NCBI GenBank assembly: GCA_018127085.1
Contig: CM030729.1
Location: 62,001-126,000, forward strand
Length of the DNA: 64,000 nt
Direction of reading: 5' to 3'
Origin: Pneumocystis sp. 'macacae'
Lineage: Eukaryota > Ascomycota > Pneumocystomycetes > Pneumocystales > Pneumocystaceae
Numbering within the stretch: the first letter of the stretch is position 1; each line of letters starts with the position of its first letter. The translations under genes were made by a program, and so were the position numbers. Positions 1 to 12,108 of this stretch are shown piece after piece. Below the pieces are notes generated by a model. That model was given only the letters and a program-made list of their open reading frames with translations. It had not been told where the DNA came from and made no database searches.

Positions 1-1045
1 AATGTTTAGATAAATGACCTGCAGTAGGTTCATAAGAACGCTGTACAAAAGATGTATGCTCGGTTGTTTCTTCGATTTGAAGCATTGGATAATTTGATTT
101 TATATTTTTTGTTTTAAAAGTAGAATTATAATTCATTTTTTCATTAGAAAAGCAATCTAATTGTGGTTCGATTTCTGAAGCATCTTCTACATTGAGATAT
201 TCTTTACCTTTATCCTCATCACTATAATATTCCATTAATAACTGTTCAGTTGTACTAGAACACAAGGCAGTCTGCTCAAGTATGTTTTGAGATATTGTAT
301 TTTCGGGTTTGGATGCAATTAAATGTCTTAAAGTTTCTTTTTCTATTGGAATAGAGTGAGATTTGTTTTGAGAAAATGGTTCTGACGAAAATTCGTCATC
401 AGAAGAGCAGGGTGAAGGTAGACCATTCACTACTCTTAGTATGCCTGGTGAAATTTGACCAAAATCAATGTTTGAAGGCGAAATTGATCCTTTATTAGAT
501 AAATGTGTAGAAAAGGGTGATGGTGTAGATATTATTTCATTAGCTGAAGTAAGAGCCGATGTTGTGCAATTATTATATCTAGAAATATTGGAAATAGATG
601 GACCATACCGAGTTGAAGTAGTACGTGGCATTGTATATGAAGTGCTCTGTCTATGGAAAGGTCTCGATGGGAAATACTGATAAGACATTCGATTATTAAC
701 AGGATCAATTCGATATTTTCTAGAAGGATGTTGAGTTCGGGATTTAAGAGTATCTTTCTTTCCACAAACAGGCAATTGAATGTCAGATATATCTATATAC
801 ATAGACGAAATAGGGTTTTTTGTTTTGGTGTACTTAGGAAGAGAATAAAACTCATCTGATTTGTTTACAAGGTTTGTCCCCGGATCAAATATATCTGTAA
901 AGTGATATACTGGTGCACCTGTATATCTATTCTGAAGAGCCGGAATATCATGAGAACCTGATTTCTTTTTTCTCTTTGTTAATCGACGAGCAAGTGGTTT
1001 TTTATCATAAAATGTTTGTTTCCCATTGATGTTTCCCATTATCAT
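1..1045 (-). CDS. Unknown protein, partial (runs off the left edge)
   Basis: A single long open frame on the minus strand starts at ATG 1045 (a second in-frame ATG is at 1039) and is still open at position 1, so the C-terminus is missing. An in-frame TAA lies just upstream of the start, which supports it. About 345 residues are visible. The N-terminus is basic, with RRLTKRKKK near residue 20, and looks like a nuclear localisation signal. The rest is rich in Ser, Thr, Asn and Pro with no membrane segment and several SP/TP dipeptides, including QISPGILRVVNGLPSPCSS. I do not recognise the family. A low-complexity nuclear protein (chromatin or kinetochore associated) is a guess only. A TTTCGCGTC site lies about 230 nt upstream, in the gap shared with the next gene. 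Confidence 0.6.
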   Translation of the reverse strand, partial: MIMGNINGKQTFYDKKPLARRLTKRKKKSGSHDIPALQNRYTGAPVYHFTDIFDPGTNLVNKSDEFYSLPKYTKTKNPISSMYIDISDIQLPVCGKKDTLKSRTQHPSRKYRIDPVNNRMSYQYFPSRPFHRQSTSYTMPRTTSTRYGPSISNISRYNNCTTSALTSANEIISTPSPFSTHLSNKGSISPSNIDFGQISPGILRVVNGLPSPCSSDDEFSSEPFSQNKSHSIPIEKETLRHLIASKPENTISQNILEQTALCSSTTEQLLMEYYSDEDKGKEYLNVEDASEIEPQLDCFSNEKMNYNSTFKTKNIKSNYPMLQIEETTEHTSFVQRSYEPTAGHLSKH

Positions 1046-1737
1046 TATAGGTAAACAAATCAATTAGCTGTCTATATATGACTTTTTTGTTTATATAACA
1101 TATAAACACTTTTCTCAATTTTTTGTTTCAATTTTCTATTTTTAATCAAATATTATTCAAATATTTTTAATTAAACTTCAATTTTTTGCAATTTATATTT
1201 GCACTCAGAATAATTTTTTCTTATACTATTTGTGCTTTTAAAACAACCGAAGCTTTATTTATCTCTTTTAATTTCGCGTCTAAAGAGGCTGAATATTTAT
1301 GTATTTTATGAACTTATTTGCTATCAATTTCGAGAGTGGAGAGTTAACCAGCCTTTTTTTTTATTTTAATATGTAAAAATATTAAAGAAATAAGAAAACT
1401 GTTTTATCTATATAAATATATATGAAATTATATATTTTTATGGAATTATATATTTTTTAAAGAAAAATGGTATTTATATTATTTTTAATATTTTATTTTA
1501 TTTTTGAAATTTTTAAATAACAGTTTCACTTTTCTTAATAAAGAATTTAGATTGATATTAATAAAATAAATACCAAACAATATTTCAATTTAAAAATATA
1601 TTAGTTATTCCATGTTTTATGTGTTTGAATGTTTTTTATATTTTCTTGTTTTTCTTACAGTTTTTATAAATATATTTTGTCTTATCTAAAAAGTGCGATT
1701 TAAATATATATTGATTTGAAAATTAAGAATTAAGTAG
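1046..1737. other. Divergent intergenic region, 0.7 kb
   Basis: It separates two divergently transcribed genes. It is very AT-rich with poly(A) and poly(T) runs. I see no ORF, tRNA or repeat. The only notable element is TTTCGCGTC near 1272-1280, a CGCG core that is rare in this AT-rich setting. Confidence 0.5.
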
Positions 1738-2888
1738 ATGATTATGAAAGGAAATAATAAAGAGCCTATTTTTAAACATTTTCATAAATCGGATGAAAAT
1801 ATGCAAAATAATTCATTTTCTTTCGATCATATGAATATTTTGAATAAAACAAGAGATTCATTTAGAACACGCTATCTTATTGACCCAGATAAGGTATTTG
1901 ATTATAATGCATGGTCAGTAGGAAACCCTTTTCTGAAATTTTATTTATAATGCATAGGGATAATATAGAATGGGATGAAGAGCAAAAAAAATCCGCAGTT
2001 GAGAAAATTAAAGAGCAAATGCTAAATCCTGTTATTGATAAAAAAAGGTATACTATCAACCCTTCTTTCTTTTGGAATAAATTTTATAAAAATCATAAAA
2101 CGAATTTCTTTAAAGATAGAAAATGGCTACTACATGAATTTCCTCAGATATATGATTGTATTATGCCTAATGTAAGTTATTGATTCTATTTCATTTTAGA
2201 AATTTATGAATGATAGTAGTCTGGTAAAAAATATATTTTAGAAGTTGGATGTGGTGTAGGAAATACTATGTTTCCTATTTTATTACAAAACAAAAACCCA
2301 TTACTTATAATCCACGGTGTTGATTATTCGAAAAATGCTATTTCAATAATAAGGAAATCTAATTTATTTTCTGGTGATAATGTTCGAGCATCTATTTGGG
2401 ATATGGCAAATTTAACTGGGGAACTTCCAGAAGGAGCAGTTAATGTAGATATTGTTATGCTCATATTTGTATTTAGTTCATTATCACCTGACCAATGGAA
2501 TAGAGCAGTTCAAAATATACATAAGGAAAAATATTTGATTTTTTTTTTTTTTTTAAATGTTTTTAGATTTTAAAACCAAATGGTATCATTTTATTTCGTG
2601 ATTATGGGCGATGGGATATGACACAGTTACGTTTTAAGAAAGAAAGGCTTCTTGAAGAAAATTTTTATATTAGAGGAGATGGTACTAGAGTATATTTTTT
2701 TGTTCCTGGTACTTTTGTTATTATTTATGTTAAAATTAATATTGTCTTTAGAACAAATACAAGAAATTTTTGGAAAAATATTCAAGATAGAACATAATGA
2801 ATTAGATAAACGACTTTTAGTAAATCGTAGTACTATGCAAAAAATGTTTAGGGTTTGGATTCAAGGAATTTTTAAGAAAATAAGTTAG
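1738..2888 (+). CDS. TRM140: tRNA N3-methylcytidine methyltransferase, TRM140/METTL2 type
   Basis: The family methylates C32 of the anticodon loop of Thr and Ser tRNAs with S-adenosylmethionine. The joined product is about 324 aa. In order it shows the family N-terminus ([15 protein letters not shown]), [20 protein letters not shown], AdoMet motif I ([11 protein letters not shown]), VDYSKNAI, a motif near [22 protein letters not shown] and the C-terminal signature [11 protein letters not shown]. There is no actin-binding extension like that of yeast Abp140. Introns that keep the frame are 1914-1957, 2172-2219, 2526-2566 and 2709-2751. The third one restores the family reading NIHK-ILKPNG but begins GGAAAA instead of GT. 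Taken literally, the frame would instead stop at 2573. Assignment is strong; TRM140 versus TRM141 specificity is not resolved. Confidence 0.9.
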
Positions 2889-2975
2889 TCATACATGAAT
2901 ATTATAATATTAGTGTACAATACTCTTTTTTTATAAAAAATTGTATCAGATTTATCGTAAATATTCTTAGAAATG

Positions 2976-4477
2976 CTATGAATCATTTATTTGATTTATT
3001 TGTACACAATGATCCTCTCCGCCACTTATAATACCAAAACTACTACTCCAATCGACACTGAATACTTTTGTATTGTCTTTTCCACTTTCACGTTTAATTG
3101 AATATAAGCTTCCATTTGGTGCTCGTATATCCCATGTTTTAACTAAACCATCATGACTTCCACTTATAAGCATATAATCATTTTTAATACATGGAGATAA
3201 TGATACTACAAAATTTGTATGTCCTTTCAATGTCTGTACAGTAGTTAATTTTGAAGAAGTTCTTGGATCATGAAGAAGAATATGTCGAGATGATGAACCA
3301 CATGCTAATAATGATAATGTAGGCATGGAGCGTATTGTAAAAAGAGCATCTTTTGTAGTCTGGTACGTTTAACATTTTTCTTAGTTTAAATATTTGTTTA
3401 CCCTAGTATCTACATTAGAAAATGTAACTAAATCCCATGTTTTAATATGATGATCTGTTCCAACAGAATATCCAACAGTAGAATCTTTAGAATCAAAGAT
3501 AATATCAGAAGATGATGAATGCCCCTGAACTATCGAAATAGGATTCTTTATATGTTAGTTTTATGCAGAAATACATGAAAATACTTTTGTTATAGTTTTA
3601 CTTTTTGATTCATTTTTTTTTCTTTTTTTGTCTAAATGTATTTTTTCTCCTGCATTGTGTATTAGATCAACATTATTGTCACTAATATCCCAAATTCCAA
3701 TGTTCCCATCTGCACCAGCACTTAAAAGTCTATTTGTTTTTGAATCAATTGCAATAGATTCAACTGACATAGTATGTCCCTTCATCTCGTAAACACAACG
3801 ACATGATACTTCGAAATTCGAATCATGTTTTGACTTCAATTTCCATATTTTAATTGTTTGATCCATACTTGATGTTGCAAATTGAGTATCCCCAATCCAA
3901 CAAACAGATTTAACAGGCCCAGAATGTCCTGATGCCTGTGCTACAATAATACCGCTCCCATTCCAAATTCGTGATAAACCATCATAACACCCTGAAAGTA
4001 TATATTGTGAATTAGATGCATGAACAGATGATACCCAGTCATCATGCATATAGGATGCAAGATATATTGGTGGTTGTGTAGAACGAATATATTCCACATA
4101 AAGAATTGTTTCCTGATTTATCAATATTTTGGCATAAGAAAAAAAATATCATACAGATGAAAGGTTTTTTTTTGTTAAATATTCTCCAATTGAAGTATGT
4201 AAAAATTGCCCATCAATCAGAAATGCAAAAGTTATAGGCACATCTGTATCGATGAATAAATATAAACTTAAATTTTTAGATGTTAATTTTCACTTTTTTC
4301 CAAAAGATGATTGACGATATGATTCAATCCAGATGGTGTTAATGAAAGTGGAACAAAAACTGGCGTAGGATCCACTTCAATGTCTTTTTGTTGTGTTGTA
4401 AAACATACACGAATCTACAAAATATTTGTTAGTAAAAGTATAAAGAAATCTTTATAAACCTTAGTATGATCGTTCAT
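2976..4477 (-). CDS. YTM1: Ribosome biogenesis WD-repeat protein Ytm1 (WDR12)
   Basis: Ytm1 belongs to the Nop7-Erb1-Ytm1 (PeBoW) complex needed for 25S/5.8S rRNA maturation in the nucleolus. Its N-terminal ubiquitin-like (NLE) domain is pulled by the AAA ATPase Rea1. Reading from ATG 4477, exon 1 is MNDHTK, followed by the NLE domain (IRVCFTTQQKDIEVDPTPVF, later FLIDGQFLHTSIGEYL). A WD40 propeller follows, with repeats such as HDDWVSSVH, HSGPVKSVCW, HTMSVESIAI, GADGNIGIWDIS, TDHHIKTWDLV, HTNFVVSLSPC and SHDGLVKTWDIRAP. Introns of about 40-50 nt interrupt it: after MNDHTK, inside the NLE domain, after YLTKKNLSS, and near 3560 and 3370. The stop is TAG at 2976-2978. The order of domains and the NLE signature separate it from other WD proteins. 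Confidence 0.92.
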
Positions 4478-5221
4478 AATGTTATTGGTTATAATGTTTG
4501 GCTTTATTAAGTTTAAAATTTTGAAGAAAATATACAAATGAAATTTATTTTAACGGAAGTACCAATTTAAATATGTTTATTGTTTCATATCAAACATAGC
4601 TATTTATCTTATTTTTTATGTTTGTTTTAATAAAATGATATATACAATTATCTGTTATATAAAAATATTTAAAAAAGTTAAATTGAAAATAAAAGGATTT
4701 ATTTGTTTTTTTTTTGAATTTTTTTAATATTTATATATTTTTGTTGAAAGATTTTTTTTATATTTGAATCAAGAATATTCTTTTATTAAAAAATTAATAG
4801 ATATTTTATTAAAAAAATTTACAAGAGTACTATTTTTAATAGTTATTTAAGTAAATATGATGTTTTTCATTTGAAAAATAATTATTATATATTTAATAAA
4901 TAATGGTTTTGAAATAAATAAAATTTATATTTTCTAATATTTAATTTTTTTATAATTTATGTAAAAAATATAGTAATTTAATAAATAGATAATTTTTATT
5001 TAAATTATAGAAATACAAGATATGTAAAATTTTTATTAATTTTATTAAGTTTTATCTTAATAAATAATAAAACATTTAGCAGGACCGATTAAGTAAAATA
5101 ATAATTTTAAAAAATTAATAAATTTTTGACTTAAATCAATTCATTTTAAAAGAATTTTTATTTTCTAGAATCAAAAATCTCTATTAAAATAAGAAATTAT
5201 CAACTATTTTTGTGTAAATAA
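4478..5221. other. AT-rich divergent intergenic region, 0.74 kb
   Basis: It lies between the 5' ends of YTM1 and the AVT3-like gene. The sequence is almost only A and T, with short TTTAAT and TTAATA motifs. I see no gene, RNA or repeat unit here. It presumably holds both promoters. Confidence 0.5.
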
Positions 5222-7446
5222 ATGTCTACAAATTTTGTTACTAATTCTTTATCGAATATAACAAATTTATCTGATGAAAAAAATGACAAGAAATTAAAAC
5301 CTCCATCTTATACATCATATTTAGTTGATAAATGTTTAAATGTTAGCGAATCTTATAAAATAAAAGATCCATATGATAAAGGATTTTCATCTCTTAGAAT
5401 GCAAGGTGGAGATATTCATCGGAATATTTATCGGTGGAAAGAAAATGTCAATTCTCAACACTATACAAGATCTCGCTCACAATCTGTTAATGTAGCGAAT
5501 TTAGATAACAATGCATTTCCCCCTATTACTATGTCTCAACTTCAATCTCCAGGAGGATTTAGACGTGGTTATATTCAAATGGAAGGGAATAAAATGAACG
5601 ATACACAAACTAATCCTAAATATTTAAGTTTTTTAGAATTTTTAGATTTATATTGGAATTTTTTTGGCGAAAATTTGAAATATTATGAGAATAAACATTT
5701 AAGTATTATTTTATAATAATTATAGTAATAGTAGTTTAAGATTTATATTAGTTGATAATATGGATAATGCAGAAAAGTCTCGAGAGTCTTTGCCACTATT
5801 ATCTATTTCTGAGAATCTTCATGCAACAAGTTTATATGTTAAAGATAAAAAAATGGATATTTTAAAAGCAATTCTTTTACTTTTGAAATCATTTGTTGGT
5901 ACTGGTGTATTATTTTTACCAAGAGCGTATGTTTTCCATTTTTTTATTGTTTTAATATATATTTTAGTTTTTCTTATGGAGGAATGCTGTTTTCACCAAT
6001 TATTCTTGTCGGAGTAGCCTTTCTTTCTTTATATTGTTTTATAGTTTTGATAAAAATTCGGGCTGTTATTTCTGGGAGTTATGGCGGTTTAGTATTACTT
6101 TTTATGTTATTAATTTTTTAATTAAACATAGACATGGGAAAAGCTATTTATGGTCCAATAATGAAATTTATTATTTTGTTATCTATTGTAGTATCTCAGG
6201 TCTGTAGTACTTTATTTTATTTATCAAATTAATAAAAAAAGATTTTATTTGGATCAGCCTATACTATTTTTGTAAAAAGAACTTTTCTTATAATATAATT
6301 CTCATAAAGAAATAGGTTTCGGAAAATGTAAGTGCACTTATAAGATCAATTACATCGAAACATTATTATATTAATCCTATATGGTTAATATTTTCTCAGT
6401 TTATAGTTTTTATTCCATTTGTATTAATAAGAAACATTTCAAAACTTTCAACTCTAGCTTTAATAGCAGATGTTTTGATTTTATTAGGAATATCATATTT
6501 ATATTATATCCTTATTTTTACTTTAAGTACACAAGGGCTAAGTGATATAGCTATTTTTAATACTTCCGGCTTTTCATTTTTTATTGGCACAGGTGAAATG
6601 ATTATAGTGTAAAGTATATTATTAAATTTATTATAGCCGTACTTTCTTTTGAAAGCATTGGTTTAATTCTTCCAATAGCAGAATCAATTACTCAGGTTTA
6701 TTTTAATTAATATTTTTTATAAATATGATTAATAAAAATAGCTGAAAAATATTTATTTTGTTTTATATTTTGTAATGGCTATAGTTACTATTGTTTTCAC
6801 ATCTGTAGGTATTTTAGGGTATGCTGCATATGGATCTAAAGTACATACATTGGTGTTTTTAAGTATGTTTCAAAATAATGTTTCAATGGTTATTCAAATT
6901 TTATATTGCATTGCTGTAATGCTATCAACTCCTTTACAGTTATTCCCTGCAATAAAAATAATCGAGAGTAAATTACTTACTGGAAGTGTATAAGTTTATT
7001 TTATTTAGGGGAAAATCGCTAATTACATATAGGGGAGACTTAATCCATATGTACGTTGGAAGAAAAATTTCCTTAGAATTATAATAACACTAATTACGGT
7101 ATTAATTGCATGGAGGTAAAAAATTATTATAGAAAAATTCAACTGATATGTCATAGTGGTTCTAAGAATTTAGAAAGATTTGTAATATATATATCTTGCA
7201 TAATAGCTCTAACTAATTATTTAGATTTCTTTAGTTGGCTCTATTGCATGGTATAATATTTCTAGTGATTCTTTTATCTAATTTAATCTAATCAGTATCC
7301 CATTAGTGTATATGTATCCATCATTACTGCATCTTAAAGTTTGTGCAAAACGAACATGGTCAAAAATCTGTGATATCATGGTATGTTCAATAGGCGCATT
7401 TGCAATGATTTATGTGACTATTGTTACCATTCAATCTCTTCGTTAA
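5222..7446 (+). CDS. AVT3: Vacuolar amino acid transporter, AVT3/AVT4 (SLC36) family
   Basis: This is a proton-coupled amino-acid transporter of the AAAP family; fungal Avt3/Avt4 export neutral amino acids from the vacuole. It begins MSTNFVTNSLSN with a hydrophilic N-terminal region of about 200 residues, including FRRGYIQMEG and SLPLLS. The family signature KAILLLLKSFVGTGVLFLPRA then opens the transmembrane region. Later exons encode further hydrophobic helices (PIILVGVAFLSLYCFIV, FIILLSIVVSQ, VLSFESIGLILPIAES, IVTIVFTSVGILGYAAYG, LSTPLQLFPAIKIIE, PLVYMYPSLLHLK). Introns checked: 5703-5751 and 5927-5967 (phase A/TT and GC/T), with more at about 6095, 6200, 6230-6316, 6605, 6695, 6990, 7115 and 7250. 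The product ends IVTIQSLR just before 7446. The subfamily choice (AVT3/4 rather than AVT1) rests on the long N-tail and the GTGVLFLPRA motif. Confidence 0.85.
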
Positions 7447-7578
7447 AAATAAAGCAGTTTATATCATTAATTATAAATTGTGAAATTAATTATTTTTCGT
7501 AAAAAAGTAAATTCATTAAGATACCAAAATGAACAAAGCAAATACATTTATATTTAGTATATAAATAAAAAAATTATT

Positions 7579-10500
7579 TTAGTAATCATTTAACGTTTTT
7601 TTTACTGTATAATATCCTATATTAGAAAATCCTTCCATTATTTCAATTGATTTTGAAGGCGCACTAACTATAAATGAATCTGATGTTTTAGGATCAAACA
7701 GATTTACTAAATATTGATTAAGAACATCATGCAATTCAATAATTGTAACATTCTAAATAGTTATTGTTTTAATATAAGGAGATAGGAATATTTACCGATA
7801 CATCATTAATTAATTGAAAACGTTTATTTTCTGGTTGGTTTTTTATAACTTGAGAAATAAAAGATTCTTGTGCCTATATTTTTTAAAAAGATTATATAAT
7901 GTTAATTATTTACCGTATAAAAAGGAGTAGCGTTTGCTGAGACTATATCATAAACAAGTGAGCTTTTTGCATTGATTACCATATTTTCATCAAAAGGAAT
8001 CTAAAAATTATTAATCGTTAAAATGATAATGTTTTAATATTAACCTTTTTATTCATTATATCATTTATTATATCTATAGATAATTAACAAAGATTTGTAA
8101 TAATTTAACTTATACCTCGTATCTTTTTCCATGCATTAAATGCGTTTGGAGATGAATAAATAGAACAATAAAAAAGTCCTAATTTAAAAAAATTATATAC
8201 TATAAACATACGTTATTAAAATTACCTGATTCTATATCAGTTTTAAAACTTATCCCATACGCTAAACCATTTCCTCTTATATGTTTCCAAAGTATACCTT
8301 CCATAATATTAAGATAAGACAAGAGAAGAATAAAAGCAGGAAAATCTTTATGATTAAAGTCCGAAAATAATTTTGAAGCATGAACTGAATATGAGCTTTC
8401 AACAGTAGGTAAAGATATTATATGAGCCTTGTATTGGTAAGCAAATATTAGTAAATAAAATAATTAATACTATTCCAGATGGAGATTTTCCTTCCTCTGT
8501 TAACATGAATTTCTTAAATGGAATCCGCAACATTTTGACATCATCCTTCTTAAAAATATTATTAAAAATAAAAAAGAAAAATATATACTTTTTGATTGAA
8601 AAAAGATTCCCAAGATCTTGCAGGATGTTCTAAATGTAAAACATTTGAAATAATTTGAAAATAAATGTTCTCTGGTTTAGAAACTTTTAACGTTATATAT
8701 TATGGACTTATTTTCATAAAGGCTTACTTTTTTCTTGTATAATTTGAAATTTTTTAACCACAGTGTTCGGTTCTTTCTCCAACTCTTTTTTTAACCTTGT
8801 CAAGAAATTCATCTGGGTAAGTATATTTACAGCTCTAGATGTAGATCGATTCTTATCTAGCTGATACCTTTAAACATTTAGAATAATTTCAAAAAAAAAA
8901 AAACAAAAAATGTTACATTCTCATTGATGCCCAACATATCTTAAAGCATTAGCAACAATTTTTTAAAACAAAAAACATATTACCTTATTCCCATTCCTTT
9001 TTTCTTGTGGAATATCATTTAATGATTTAATTACAAAAATCATAAGTCTATATATTTTAAGTATATATATAAAGATCATTATTACCTTTCAGGATCAAAA
9101 ACACTATGACAAAGTAAATCTTTTAGTAATAAAATTCCCTTTTTATAATTTTTTATCTATAGGATATTAAAATAAGAAATTTAATGAATATGTATAAAAC
9201 CTCGACTTTGATTTGAATAGTTATCATTTCCAAAAACGATCCAGATACACCCCATGTTGCGCTATAATCAACTGTCTCATTTTCTAACAATCTCACTACT
9301 TCTTCATAAGTTAATTCTGTTCCATCAGTACGAATAATTCCATTTAAAAAAAAATTATCAAGATAGATTCCAAGATATGGTTTAAGATCTGAATCTATAC
9401 ATTCTGAAGAAATATATGCTTGAATAGTTACGAATTCTGAATCAATATCTAGACAAAATTAGATAACAAAAAAATACTTAATATTACGATTAAAATGCAA
9501 ATAAAGAGGTATTTTCTCTGGAGAATCATTGTCAATATATTTTTGAACAGTGGTATGCCAATAGATAATATAAGGATATAATTGCTACAAAAATAATATA
9601 CTTACTGTTTTTCTTCTATATTATTTATTGTATTCGCTATACCTGCCTTTGCAGAAATACTTGTAATAAAGTTTATATTTTTAACACTTGGATTTTTATA
9701 ATCAGACAATATAGTCAAAGGAAATGGTATATTGTTTTTCTCTTGCGATATTTTTAATTGTTCTTCAAGTTTTTTAAGTTTTTTTTCTCCAAGCTTTTCT
9801 TTTCTATTTTTTATTCTTTGTTTCTCTTTTTCCTGTAACTTTGACGATAGTTCAGCTGAAGCTTTAGATATTATACATATGTGAAAATTCTGAATAAGCC
9901 ACCTAAAAATAAATAAGTTAGTATATTGAGCAACAAATGTAATATATACGTATCCAAAAGCTGCAACCATTGTGTTATTGTCCATGATTTTAGATTCTCA
10001 TATTCTTCATAATTTTGTAATGATTTCCTTAAAGTATCATTAGAATAATCACCATATAAGAAATCAGTAATAATTGCATTAGAAAAGATATTATGAGGAT
10101 CTGTTTCTACTTTTTGTTAAAAAGGTATTAATCAATAATATAATTGACCATTTTCATCTATAATCTATTTTTTTTAACTAAATACTTTAATCTTTTATAT
10201 TTACCGCAAGTTTTTCTCTGGATATAATCATATTTATTCGATTAATATCGAAGTTTTCAGGACAATCTTTAATTTTATTTAAAATTTTAAAAATCTGCTC
10301 TTGTATTTTTTCTAATTTTTCTGTTGGCACGCTATATAAATTTAAATATATAACACTTGGTAAACGGCTAACTGTCGAAAAAGAAATGTCTATATTTTTC
10401 TTTATTGATTAAATAAAAATAGATAATTTAACCGCACCTGAACAAAATTGATCTTGAATTTCTACAAGTTCTCTTTGTAATATAGAAATTGCAGAATCCG

Positions 10501-11674
10501 TTAGATATTTTCCTAAAATATTCAATGCTGTTAATATAGTAAAATCCTATGATTATTTAACGCAATTTTTTTTTAAAAAATAAAAAAATACATTGGCTGA
10601 AGGTCCAAGCCACCCTAAAAGAACTTCTCCTGCACTTTCATCCTCGTCAGGAAAGAGAACAATTTCTTTGCAAGATTCTGTCAAAGGAGGAGTTTTTATT
10701 GAATCAACCCATGGTCTAATAGTAAGAAAGGTCCCTTAAACTGTTTTTGAAAATATACCTTTTCCAATGAATTAAATCTGGTGTAAGATTTTTAAGAATG
10801 CTGGGCTCAATAATTTCATCAAGCACATAAAAAAGCTTACATATATCAACCTTCCCTGTAATAATAAGGCATAGGTTTTGAGGAAGATAGTATTCTGAAT
10901 GATATTTTCGAATTGTTTCAATATTTAATGTCCTCAATGATTCTAATTTTCCTCCGGTATGACTTCTATAACCAATTCCCTCAGGAAAGAGAGCACGGTT
11001 AAAACTAAATTATTAAAAAAATTCTCTCAGATATTTAAGATTTATTACTGTATTGACTGTAAATCCTCTAGTGTATTTTCATGTCCCTTTTAAGTATTAT
11101 ATAAAAATATAATGTTTACTAAAACAATTACCTGCATCTCACAATATACAACTCCAGCATCATTCCCTTGTCCGTCAATATGGTAGACTTCTGTATAAAA
11201 CCCATCATATGTAAGTGTAGGAAAAATAATATGATCGACAAATATAGGAAGAATTTGTAAAAATCCTTCTGCTCCTGCTGTACTAATTGTATACGCTGTA
11301 TGATCTGTATCTAAAAAAATTTGCAATTCATATATATGTTGCATAAAGTAGTACCTGTCCATGCATTGGTACCCTGTGCAAAAGAGCGATTTGCTAAAGA
11401 ATCCAAGATACCCTTATATGGGTATGTTTTGCTACCAAGAAATATCAAATGTTCTAGTGTATGAGGACATCCAGAGTCATTAAGAACTATAAATTGTTGG
11501 TTTCATGCATTTCAGACGCATATACTTGCTTTCAGTGGCAAGTACAAGTTTTCCTTTAGTCAAGGGTACGTTGATATCCACATATACAACCTGAAGACCT
11601 GTTTTGTGGCTTTTCCATGACTGTACGCGCCTTCCATACGCTTCAAAATCGTATTTTTTAATAAAATATGTCAT
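7579..11674 (-). CDS. M16 family zinc metalloprotease, Sdd3/C05D11.1 type
   Basis: A large M16C-like peptidase similar to the little-studied fungal Sdd3 (YOL098C) group. The start is ATG 11674 (MTYFIKKYDFEAYGRR); the TTG 9 nt upstream is not needed. Key residues: the inverted zinc site HTLEH in GCPHTLEHLIFLGSKTYPYKG, then ANRSFAQGTNAWTDTDHTAY, and the downstream acidic ligand in DAGVVYCEMQ, so the active site appears complete. Later pieces include RTLNIETIRKYHSEYY with LPQNLCLIITG, and GPSANVLFFK-like C-terminal M16 segments. Many small introns of 40-60 nt split it. The first, 11487-11529, begins with GC, not GT (A/GCAAGT), and gives the family sequence ATEILNDSGCPHTLEH. The end is TAA at 7579-7581. 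A second, different M16 gene (CYM1) lies at 43.8-47.3 kb. Confidence 0.85.
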
Positions 11675-12108
11675 TTTAGACAATTATATGTGTACTGCTA
11701 TTTTGTAAAATATCGAGTAATGTACGGTCTTAAAGACTAGATTTAAAAAAGTTTATATTTATTTGTGAAATCGTAGGAATTAAGAGATAAGATTTTATGT
11801 AAAAATATTATTTTTTGAAAATATAAATATCATTATTGTTTTATGCATAATTTTGCAAGATATATTTAATTTATAAGGGAATCAACAAATGCTTCGTTAT
11901 AATTAGAAAATAGGTTATATTTCAAAAAATGAATACTATATAATCTTTGAATTAGCTATATAATGTTATTTTTTTTTAAAATCTTTTTATAGTATTTTTT
12001 AGAATTTATTAGCGACTTTCTATAAACTATTTAAATTGTATGAAATTAAAAAAAAAACTATTAATCAGGTGCAAAGACTTTATTTATATTCCTGAAAATT
12101 GCAAATAG
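11675..12108. other. Divergent intergenic region, 0.43 kb
   Basis: AT-rich spacer between the 5' ends of the M16 protease gene and the Dsl1/ZW10 gene. No ORF, RNA gene or clear motif is seen. Confidence 0.45.
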
